A DNA stretch of 64,000 nt from Hirudinaria manillensis (taxonomy: Eukaryota > Annelida > Clitellata > Hirudinida > Hirudinidae), in contig CM067531.1 of NCBI GenBank assembly GCA_034509925.1, positions 6,839,319 through 6,903,318 of the forward strand. Reading direction: 5' to 3'. Shown here one piece after another: positions 1-12,000 of the stretch. The translations under genes and the position numbers were made by a program. How positions within the stretch are numbered: position 1 is the stretch's first letter; each line of letters opens with the position of its first letter. A model generated the notes under the pieces. It was given only the letters and a program-made list of their open reading frames with translations, searched no databases and was not told the origin of the DNA.

Positions 1-3000
1 TTGTTCCACTTGCCTTGTCTTGAAAAGCTGGATGATGAAGAAGTGACAATAGATCAAAGATTGTGTGCTAGACAGATGTTTGGTCAAGGTCGGAGAGATT
101 TCAAACTCTAAAATTAATTCAAACATAATATGTTACATACTTTTGTGGATATATTTATGCTGATTTTTTTGGTCAAAATAGTTGATAGACTAACAAATCT
201 CACTTATGAAGAAGTAAAATGCCACAAACTTGCAAATTCTCTAAAAAAAAACATGGAAACTGATGAAAACAAAGAGAAGCTTAGACATATGCTTGAGTTA
301 AAAAGTAAAGAATTTCTAAAAAAGCTTGGCGATTATGAGAAGAAACTGGAAGCAACAAGTGACATTGTGAGACCTTCTTTTCATTTGTATTTTCATATAA
401 TATTGTTTATTTCTAATGTAATTTGGTATTGTATTTCTAAACATGCTCGGTCGAAAATAACAGCTCATCATTATAGTCATTACAACATTTGCCAATCATA
501 TTTTCCAATTTAAGCCATTTTGTGCCAAAATCTCTCACTAAACTACAGAGATTTTTGATTATATGTAATCTTTTTATAATCATTTTATTAATAGATCTTG
601 ACCAGTTTTACTTTCTGCCATCATCTGCCAGAATCCATATGTTAAATGTTTTTATAAATATTGAAATAATTTATGGTAATAAATTCCTTTAGGGATATTT
701 GATGCAAGAAACTCAGTAGAATATGAGCAAGGCTTATCAGGTACTCCACAGTAGGCATGTTCCTGTTGTAACTGTATGATGTTGGGAATTTTTGTGTATA
801 CATGGGGTTATATCCAAGATCCAGATCTCCAATCAGGGGGTAGTTCATGGATATTGAAGGAGAACTTAAAGATATGGAAGAATGGCAGGTAGAGAGTGGC
901 ATTTCTCACAGTAAGGAGAGTGTTTATAATTCCATCAGGACCAGATGAGAGGGAAGGTTTGATATAGCGAAGTGTTTGATATGTGCGATCAGGAGCAAAC
1001 GTTATTTGGCCAATTTTCTTGATGGTGAGTGGGAAATAAGCCACCAGGTTCATTACTCAACCAAATTTCAACTAAACCAAAAACCTCCAGGTTGTCAGTT
1101 TTCGAAAATATAGTTCTTTCCGTTTGTCGATTAGACTTCTGATGTTTGTGGGAGGCCATAGCTTTCATTCATTTCCGAAAGAGCTGAGTGGTGGTTTGAG
1201 TCGGAGCCGAGGCTATCTTTGATGAACCACTCTGGGCAGACCTCAGCCTTTTTTCACATATTTTCTGATAAGCCTCTTCGGCCTCTCTGGGCGTCAAATC
1301 ATAATTCATAAACAATTTCCTAGCGGTACCATCTGGAGACAGCCTGAGAATTCGATACGAAGGTATCAGGTTACTTACTGCCTCAGAGTTTGCAAGAGTA
1401 AGACAGAGCTTGGTATTGGCAGGGTCTTTCCCAAAGCGACTAATGTTTATGATGAGGTGAGATTCTGTTCGATAAAATTATGTACGAGTTAATCATCAGC
1501 GTCAGCGAGCTGAGATGGCAGACCAGACACATTGACATTTTTGAGCCTTCTCGGCTTTCTTTTTCGATGTCTCACAAGGCGTTCTTAATCGCTACCAAAT
1601 CCTTAACAGGGGCTCGAGTTGCAAAATATTGTTCGCGATTTTAGAATCTGGTTGTGAAGATTTTGGTCATCTCGTTTAATGCATCAGTCACTGTCTTGGT
1701 TATTTGAGACCCCTGGATTTCTTTAGAATGCTTCCAGCATTTTTGCTCATATTTGAGTTCATTTGTTTTATGGCATTGGTCACGTGTTCGTTCGAATGTT
1801 TCGTCAGAAGGTTTGAGATTTCATTTACTTCATGGCAGAGTTTAAAATAACTTGAAGGCTATCCGGTCTTAAAGACCTCGTCTTGTGGAGAAATTTAGCC
1901 TAACTTATCTATTTTAATAAGAAAAGAAAACGTATCCGTCCTTCAGGCTTTTCATGGGTCCAGCCTTTCTTGTCGTTTCCTCGAGGGAACCCTATCCCCT
2001 CTTGGGGGGTTTTGTCCGAGAGACTCGGCGTTTTGCCTATCTGCTACTTTGCGTTAGTACGCTGTCTCAATGCCTCAAACCTGAAATTTGATTTTGTTTG
2101 ATGTACTTTGAATCCCCTCTCGGTTGAGAACTCTTCCACACGTCCATCTGCTAACTCGCACGACGTTGTTCGGGGCGTTATTTAGAATCGGAAGTCCATT
2201 GGAAGCAAAGTCGGTAATCCTTGAGTCCGTTGATGATCCGTCATGCTCCCCTCCTTTCGGATGGGACCATGGAGGCATATTTTCTCTATTGAACTAGTGG
2301 CATTGTTTTTTTATAGCCCAATTTTTATCTATGGTTTTGTCTGTGGTAATTATAAACGCTCGGCAATTTTATGTTTCAATCTGTTAATTATTTTTCATTT
2401 AAATTTAAATATTTATCAATTTGTTACAAGCTTTTATTTGAAGCCTTCTAGGGACAAATTACGGAGGGGTTTGGGGAAGGCGACAAGTACGGACTCTGCC
2501 TCTTGTGAAAACTATATATTACACCACATTCTCGGCAATTGTGCATATGCTCTTGCCAAAGGTCGGTTCAAGTCGCGACACAACCAGATCTTTCGAGAGG
2601 CATGCGAGGCTACGAAAGTGGATGTATCCAGAACAAACTTAAGCACAATTAACAAAGATGGGAAAATTTACTTCTTATGAGAGGGCATCACATATCACTA
2701 CAAAAAGCGATGTGGAACGCCAAAGAGGGACATCCTTACGGAATAAAGGACTGCCGACATAGAATGGATGAGGCACTAGTCCAGGTCCCAATTGAAAGTG
2801 GCAAGAGGCCAGATGTTGTACTTATTTTCACAGTGTCATCATCTTGGTGAGACTAACGGTCCATGGGACAGACTAGACACAGCAATGCGCTCGGTGGAAA
2901 AGTACACAGAACTATCGTTGGATTTAGAAGGGATGGGTGCCGGGCCGATTTCTTCCTCATCGACACTTGCGCCGTCGAAACATGCCTTCCTCACACGGAT

Positions 3001-6000
3001 AGGCTGTCTAGCCTGAAAAGAAAAAAGACTAAGACAATGTCAAAGGATGTCTGAAGCTGAGAAAGTAGCATCGTTCTTGATTTGGAAAATGAGAGTCTAG
3101 GAAAAATCTTCTGGGTCTACCGCAGAAGGACCGGAGAAAGCCGTTCTCGTTAATCAACTGGAGTGATGGGGCCAATTCATCAGCCGAGACGCGGGGCCGA
3201 CGATATCAGAAAATAAAGCAGCCAAGTGGATGAACCTGGGTGACATAGATGATAGCAAAAGGCCACCGAGAGCCATATATAAAGACAAAGTGAAAAACGC
3301 TTCAGCTAGGCAATAAAGCAACACAAAGAAGCCAACGAGAGCTTTCAGGGCTCCAGTCCTGGCAGTAACAGACTTGTAAAAGTTCGCTAATGGATTATCG
3401 ATGCATTGCTTTTTAACCTTCTGACATAACCCAAATAGGATATATTGATTAATTTGCAGGCATCTTTTGCTCGATTGAAAATAGTTTGGCACAAGTACAA
3501 TTGTAATTACATATTAATTGAAAATTTTGGCTTTGATTAGTTTAATGCTAAAGAAATCATGCTAAATTTAAGGAGGGTTTGTAACCTAATTATGCGCACT
3601 ATATTCAAAGGTCACATACACATTTCTTTCCTTGTACTATTTCAAAAACGGTAAGGTAATCAGTTGAGTGGCATAAAAACAACGAGATCCGCCGGAAGAA
3701 GATGCGCCAGCCAACGATTCTTGGGAGCTTTAGACTGAGCTGATATGTAACTTGAGAAAATAAAGCCGCTTTTATTTGATAAAATAAGGCCGTTTTTACA
3801 AACCTTCGTTACAATGCCACTCTCGCTGTTATGGCACTTTTGCTCGGTTCCGACGGGTGGCATAGTAACGAGATTTGACTGTAGATATCCCCTCTCCATG
3901 CATAATTTTCTGTGAGAATATGGGATCTCTTTTTTCAGTTTCTGATCTAGTTCCCTCATTAGAGTGTTATGTCTCTCATATACTATCCTTTCATGAGCAT
4001 TTCTGAATCATTCAAAGAATTTCAACTTTTCTCGCATCTTCTGAAAGCCAGCAGGTTCCATCTCGATGCTCGACATCTGTAAATAAGGGCAGTTGCTCTT
4101 ACCTTTATATACACCCTATATAAGGGACAACAGCTGAAATCCAATCACTCATTCGAATTCCTTTGGTGAATGATCAATCCGTAGTCATTTACAGATTTGT
4201 AGATGCTCTCCGAGGCTCCCGCTTTCCAAACCCATTTTGATTGATTTGCCTTTGATGTTTCAAATTTCCTAAATTCTCTCATAATTAGAGTGTTGTTTCT
4301 GAGAACGTCCATAAAAAAATTCATCTTTTTGGTGACCTCTTTCAATGAAAATCTCAGAAAGTGAAAGAATTCCAAATTCTCTGGATTTAACATCAGCGAA
4401 CTTCAGAGAACTGCGTCAAAAATAGGATATGGACGATGCTTGGTAGCAAATAGATTCTTAAGATATAAAGATTTTGTCAAAGGTTAAGTGGTGCCCTTGA
4501 GATTGAATGGAGCAAATTATGATTCTTATCACCGATTGATGCTGGCTGCTTTCAGGCAGATAGGAATCTTTATCCTCAAAGGCTCTCATATCTTCAGACT
4601 ACCATTTGATGTAAAGTCTACGATTGACTTACCAGCGTTCTTCCTTGCAAGTTTCAGTTCTGATTAGTGCATTTGTTTGGATTGATTTTCGATCCTGCAC
4701 TGCTCATTGTACTCTCTAACGTTCCATCAGTTTTTCATTTCAGTGTCAGTTGAATTTTGTTGTGACAGAAATTATGAGTTATGATTGGACTAAAACGAAT
4801 ATACACGTGTTTTTCGGTTGTGATGCTGTTGAATATAATTCTTAAACACGTTTCTATTTTTTTAGCTAAAAAAAAAAACTAAAAATTTTATGGATGCCAA
4901 TCTCAAACACATTGAGTTAGAACACAACTTGGCTTTTTACAAAATTGATCATAAGTTTGATTGTTTTGTACATGACTCAGATGCTATTGAACCAGTCAAC
5001 TCGTTAGAACAAGTAAGGTTGTATTTGTTGCTTTATTTTTCTTGTAAATTATACAAGATTATATTATTTTCAGAGTGTCGACAGTTCAACAACTTTTGGT
5101 GAAAGTCCTTACTTTGGAAAAGCATTTTATAGGCAAAACGTAACCTTATCATCTAATGATGAAAGAACTAACACACACATAAATTATACAAGTGACCATG
5201 ATCATGAGATTCACAGAAGACCTTTAACATTTTGTGGTCAGCCAGATAGCGTTGATTGCAAACTACCTTTGCAAAGTGGATATATCACCCAATGGCTACA
5301 TCTCTATGATGATTGTGACCATAATGAAAAGGTTGTAAAAAGCCCCAAACTTTTCTGCAAACCAGTTCTTGGTGAAGAAGGTATATTTTCTTACATTGTT
5401 TTCTTAAACTGTTATAGTTGTTATAAAGAGTATAAACACTTATTTGAAAGGAGATAATTCGAATAAATATGTTGAAGACAAGATTATCCAGTCACAAGAA
5501 GTAAGGCATTGTGCATTTTTAAAGGTAATTTGTGTCGAAATCGTTAATTCGCAAAGAATTTTGTGATTGGGGAGGGATATACTAACCATATGACAGCAAC
5601 GTATATAGACCCATACAAAATATGTTAGTTTAATTAGCTTTTATTTTGTATGATCGGTTATGCAAGAGTTTGCTTCCATCATCCAATGGATATATCATCC
5701 CATCATCCAATGGGAAATGACTGCGAAATTACGAGTCGTAATTTCTACATAAATTGAAATGTTAAAAATAATAACGTAGATAACAGAACTATCCTGGCAA
5801 GCACTGTTTTCTCCATTCCATTCCAACCCGGCTAATCAGGAAATTCATGTTCTTTTTCTTTGCATTGTACAGTATCTATTCAAATTCATTTATTCTGAAC
5901 AAGTTCCATATTCTTTCCAAAACATTAAGACTATTCAAAAAGCACTTTGGTATAAGGCGGAGGCTCCCTGATTAATGAGTGATTTCATATTCTACAAGGA

Positions 6001-9000
6001 CCCTATGCAGACCTACAGGGCATTCAAAAGATAAGTTAGAAATACAGATAATAACCTCATCAGAAAAGCCTAGCTATAATTTCAACCTCCTCTCAACTTC
6101 TCTAGCTCCGCTTTATCAAATGTCACTAATGCTTAAAGACAATGCACTATTCCTCTCAACTTGGTATCAGTTGGCATATAGCATAAAATAGCAAGACAAT
6201 TCCAAATTCACGTTCCAAAGTATCGAAGAATGTAATTAGTTAATTTTACATTTACATTTATTTATCTAATATTTTACGTGCTCGACGTAATCCCGAAGGG
6301 ATGTAAAGGCACGGCGACAAAAGCTCACAAAATTGCAGTCTATGAAATATAAAATAAAAAAATAAAATAAGATAAGGTTAAAATAAAAGTGAGTGATCAG
6401 AATGGAATAAAATAAAATAATAGAGACAGAGAAAAAAGACAAACTATAGATTAAAGAGTTATTGATATGAGGTCGCAAACAGATGGGTTTTCACTCCGGA
6501 TTTGAAGGCTTCTGACGACTGAGCCAGACGAATGTTCGGAGGAAGCAGGTTCCAGATCACAGGAGCGGCGACATAGAAGGCCCGATCACCCTGCCTGATA
6601 CTGCGAGACCGTGGAACGACCAGGGTCCTAGTCTCGGATGAGCGGAGTGATGCCCTGCCAGGGACAGCTGTGGTACTAGTCAGTAGTTCAGTCAAGTACC
6701 GAGGGGCTTGACCTGTGGCGGCCTTGTAGACTAGGTAGGCAGTCTTGTACAGCACCCGCTCCGGGATCTTCAGCCAGTGAAGATTAGCAAGTACCGGGGA
6801 GATATAGCCCGATAGCCTCCCTCCTTGTATGAGCCTGGCGGCCGTGTTCATGACGGTCTGGAAGGTGCTGATGACTTGGTGGTTGACATTGACCAACAGA
6901 GTTGCAGTAGTCAGGCCGCGCTAGAATAAATTGAATAGTGAGAGACCGGAAAGCCTCAGGTGGTAGCCTTGAGGATGCGAAGCTTGGCATAGCAGGCAGC
7001 AGAAACCCTATTAACATGGGACTTCATGGAAAGGGAAGAGTCCAAGTAGACCCCCAGATTCCTGACTGTCCGCGAAGGGGTGATGGAAGAACCCGCCAGC
7101 TGGAGCGGGAGGTTACTGATATGACCGAGTCGAGCCGGGGTGCCGAACCAAATTGCTTCAGTCTTGTCAGGGTTAAGTAGTAGCCTGTTGGAGGCTGTCC
7201 AGGAAATAATATCATGAAGGCAGTCCGACAAACGACCAGCAAGGGTAGGGGCATCATCAAGTTTGGAGTTGCCGTAGATCTGAATATCATCGGCATACTG
7301 ATGACTGAAAAGTCTATGTTTGGAGATGATGCTTTCAATGTCAGCCACGTATAGTGTGAACAATATTGGTCCTAAGACTGATCCCTGGGGAACGCCTGAT
7401 TGCACAAGATGGATGGCACTAACAGATTGTGACGACACTATTGTTTCATGTCGTTCCGACAAATAATTTCTGAACCACTGCAGTGCATTGTGACGAACTC
7501 CAAATGTTTCGTCCAATCTGGCGACGAGGATGTCATGGTCAACGGTGTCAAAGGCCGCTGACATGTCCAGCAGAAGGAGGAGGGAGACCTGACCTGCGTC
7601 GAGTGCCATGCGTATGTCAGACACAACCTTCAATACAGCGGTCTCAGTGGAGTGATGCGGTCGATAGGCAGACTGTGCTGGGAAAGAGTGTATTGCTGTT
7701 GAGGTAGAACAGGAGGCGTCTAAGTACGAGTCGTTCGAGAAGCTTTGACATAACGCTAAGGTTGGATATTGGGCGATACGATGAAGGTGCCTGCAGTTCG
7801 AGGGTGGGCTTCTTAAGTATGGGCTGAACTTGTGCCATCTTGAAGGAGTGGGGATCTTGGCCCAGGAACAAGGATTTGTTGAACAGGTGAACGACGAATG
7901 GGGCAAGAACATGCGAGACCTTCTTCAGCAACCAAGTGGGTATTGGATCAAGTCCTGACTGCTTGTGGGGGAGGGAGTTGATGAGCTCCTGGATCCCGTC
8001 TATGGAGGTTGGCTGAAATTGCTGCAACTCCGAGCCTGTGACACAGGGAAGGAAGTGAGGTGGCGGAGCATCGCTCGTGGCTGAGCGGATGGCAGTACAT
8101 CTTCTGGCAGGATGGCGCACCTCTGCTATGCGCCTGGCATAGTAGTTTCTACGCTTTTGATGTAGCAGAGCAGCATACGAGCGGGCATAAGCCCTGATGA
8201 TGTCGGTAATGGCGCGCCGTCTTCTGAGTCGAGTCATGTGTGATCTCACTCTCATGCACTCAGCGTCAAACCATGGCTGTATGTATTTGTAGAAGCGTGG
8301 CGTCGATAGGGGGGGGGGGGGCCCTCTCAACTACCTCATTGAGAGTGTCATAGTAAAGATCAGCCAGGCGATCAATATCCATGGAGGTCCACGTTTCTGG
8401 GTTGGTCAAAGGAGAGGTGCTGACAAGTCGTTCGAAGAGAGGTATGTCAAAATTCCTCCAGAGCCTGACCCTATTTGCGTCTGGTATGTGACGAGGGACT
8501 GAGGACGAAGTCATCCTTATTAGAAGTGTGTGGTCAGAAAGACCGCTTTCCGACTTCTCGACCGCCGTAACAGGTAAGCCATCATCGTCCCTCTCAAGGA
8601 CAATGTCCAGGGTTCCACCGCAGTCATGGGTGGGGCCGGCAACAATCTGTCTGAGGCCGAAAGATGAAATGAAATTACTGAAGACTAGGCTGTTCGAATC
8701 ATCAGTCTTTTCGAGGTGAATATTTGTGTCCCCAGTAACAAACAGTGTCGGGGAGCCAATGACAAAACGACGCAGTAGCTCCGAGAGTTCTGAGAAAAAG
8801 AGAGTCTCTAAGTTTCCAGTCCTGTATGGCAATAAACCTATTGCCAATAGGTTTATGTGTTTGGCATCTTTGTTTATGTGGACGGCAAGAGATTCGAAGG
8901 TGGTTGGGTTGAGACAGAGGTTTTGCTGCTGCAGTACAGCTAGACCACCATGGTTTGTCTTCAGGGACCTCTGGGCAGGGCCTACACGAGGTCGCGGGCG

Positions 9001-12000
9001 ATCAATGACCGAGTAGCCTCGAGCTCGTAGTTGATTAATTGCCAAGGAACCTTCATCATGCCAGGTCTCAATCGACGACATCACATTGACTTTGCCAGCA
9101 GCCATAATACCGAGAGGGCATCAAACTTTTTCCTTATCGATCGGATGTTCAGACGTCCCATTCTAAGAGTAACGTTCTGGTCTTTCATAATCGGTGTTTG
9201 GCGAGGGGGCGAGGGGATGCGTGGAAGCCAGTTCTTCGGTCGCCAGATCCGGAGGTGGAACAACGACTTTAGTATAGCTCTGTCAAGACGTTTCCTCCCG
9301 TAGTTCAGATTGAGAAGTTGTGTGCGATCATACGTCTTCATTTGCACGAATCAAGAGGTCTGAGAAGGACACCTGAAGTAGGCTGAGGTTCAGCAAGCTG
9401 TTGGACGAGAAGAAATGTAGATACAACGAAGGTCTGGATAACGCGAGCCCATGTAAGTGAAAGTGGTATATTTCGAAAGCTCCCAATGAGACGAGTGGAA
9501 ATATATCTAATTTATAATAAGTAAAGGTCCGCTACACTCGCAAAACCGGCTTAAGGGCACACGCAAAAAACAATCCGCCAACACGCTCGAGGCGCAGTTC
9601 TAAGTTAATTAGTTAATTTATTTATTTATTTCAACGCGAGCAGAGATCAGATGATTTTTATCTGTCCGCCAAACAAATACTGAACTAGACGTCAATGAGT
9701 GATGGGAGAAGAGAAGGAAATCAAATGTGTCTTCGCCGAAGACTCTTCGGAAAGGAGACATAGGAGTCATAACCATTGATGAGAATAGGTTTATGATATA
9801 ACAATGGCATTAGGAAGAGAATTCCAGACTTTAACTAATTTGGTTGGTGTTAAATTATGGTAGAATCAATTGAGCACTTTTCTAATGTTAGTGTGAAGTG
9901 TTGGCCTCTTGTGAGGGAGTATGTAACTTTATAAACGTGGTTTATGAGATTAGTAGATACTAGACCGGTAGTCATTTTATCAGTAAACAAAGATCAGGAA
10001 CTTGAGCTTCGCCCTCAGACTTTCGAGGTATCCCAGGCGATTGAGTGCTGGGATGGTATTGGTAAATTGCTTAACCCTTTCGCTTCTGTGATATGGGGAC
10101 CTCTGCCTTCGAAGTCGTAATCGAACGGTGGCCTGACGTAAAAACAAAAGATTTTGATTAGGAGATTTTTGTCCTTAGAAGTGAATGTTTTGAGAATTAG
10201 TCGTGATCAAACTACAATGATGATTTTGATACCAAATTTATTTTTATTCCATTATAATAATTTTTTAATAAATTTAATTAAACTCCAATGTGTTTAATTG
10301 TTAAAGTAAATTTAAAACTTAAAATTAATTTAACATTTCTAAGTTTACGAAATATGGCAAGATATGCTGCATGCAATCAAGTGACTAGACTTATTCTAAA
10401 GCAGCATATAGACAATGTTTACAAGCTTTCAACCTTCTGCCATCCTTCCAATTATACAAAACATACTACGAAATGGACAATCGATACAAACGAATCTAAC
10501 TTTGAGGTCAGATAGACCGTCTCGTCTGTCGGTCTTGATGTTTTCTTGCTGGAGCTGGTTTTCTCGTGAACTCTGCTGTGATCTTAACAGCCGGTCTTTC
10601 TGTTTTCTGGTCTCGTTCATGAATCGACTCGCCTTTTGACCTCGTTGCTCCAAACTTCAGACTTTTGTTTGATTTTATCTGAGTTGATTCCACGCTGCTA
10701 CCAAAAAAAGTCGCTTTTCGAGAAAAACCGATTGAATAAGTCAAAATCGAAGTCTTCAACTATTGAAAATATAAGAAACTTTATTAATTAGTAAGGCAAT
10801 TTATTGCAAACTCGAAATTATCGCTAATCTCGAAATGAAAACAGGACGACAATGTCACTTTTTCAGTAGTGCTTTCTTTTCCATGTTCTTATAAGTCGAA
10901 TACAACTTTTAATTTGTTATGATTGTTGCACTCATACGTACCTAATAAAATAATAATCATTTTCCCCAATAAATAGTTGATTATGCAAATTTATGACAAC
11001 CCCTTAAAGATACGACGAAATATTGGCACGCTAATTTGCGTTTCCTGCCAAAAGGAGTAACAAATTCGTTTCTGACTTTATCATAAGATTTCATATTAGT
11101 ATTTAAATTATATAGCCAAATTTTATACTGAAAAATTAATATTTAGGAAAGTTGTGCCATAACAGAGATCTGCTATATATAAGGAGTCTTATTAACGAAC
11201 TTTAGTTTAACAAATATATTCTATAACGGAAGACACCCACGCTCCATTGCGGAAACTCCGAGAAACTACAAAAGTATTTCTTGTTAAAATCTCATCGTTA
11301 ATCAACGGAGAAACAATTTAGTTCCAGAAACAATACACTGTTATTTTTGCTATGTGATATTAAAATTTAACCGTGATTTTGCGTGGTGTATTGTGATTAT
11401 TAAGATTTTCTGTAGGATGTATGTTTTTAGCGGACCTGCGTGGGCCGGGTTTTTAAATGCTGGGCGGCGGGCCGGACCGGACGGCCGCATATAGTGGGCC
11501 TGGCCGGGCTTGGCAAAATATTTCGGCCCGTTCAGGTGTTTAATACATAACACTCTAAAATAGCAATACCTTAGGCTAATGACAGTAGGCCCAACAAGTA
11601 AAGCAGATAACGCGCCTCGAAATTATATCTTGGCCCGATAATATTAACATAAACACAATGTGGGGACCTGAAGTGACAAAAATCTTTTTCTTGATGTTTC
11701 AGGTAGGGACAGAAAGAGGACTGCTTAACATTTCGATGAAAGAAAATCTGAGAGATGCCGCATGTTCTCCCTTACAAAGTGAAATGGCGAGTCAGCTTAT
11801 GACAAATTTACCATTTAGAATAAAATTGAAAATTTATTTTTAAATACGATTTTCAACAGAGACACAGGTTATGTGAAAGTGAAATGTATACAGAATTTGT
11901 TAATAAAAGGAATGACTCAAAATATCATCAGGGAAATTGTGAAAATAATCACACAGGTATTTTTTAAGAATACCTATGCTTTTTTTCAATAATGATTGAA

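Larger units (their letters stand above)
6247..9606 (-). mobile_element. CR1/L2-like LINE, near full length
   Basis: A 3.36-kb non-LTR retrotransposon inserted antisense in a centriolin intron. In minus-strand order it holds an AP-type endonuclease, a reverse transcriptase, a C-terminal region ending with a PRYLTELL...APVIWNLLPP block typical of CR1/L2-type elements, and a 3' UTR rich in AAAAT runs. The 13-bp sequence AATTAGTTAATTT occurs at 6234-6246 and 9607-9619 and is the likely target-site duplication. The coding region is broken between frames at about 9100, 8300, 7900-7650 and 6950, so it is no longer autonomous. Confidence 0.85.

Noticed and set aside
3154-3492. Minus-strand 112-codon frame with hydrophobic stretches (possible membrane protein)
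   Set aside because: It overlaps the non-coding tail of the RLE-LINE copy; equivalent antisense frames appear at every copy of the tail.
7483-7707. Plus-strand frames across the LINE at 6247-9606
   Set aside because: They are antisense to the reverse transcriptase and endonuclease and show no independent features.
10288-10759. Overlapping short frames on both strands as a hypothetical gene
   Set aside because: No family features, no splice support, and they overlap each other in opposite directions.
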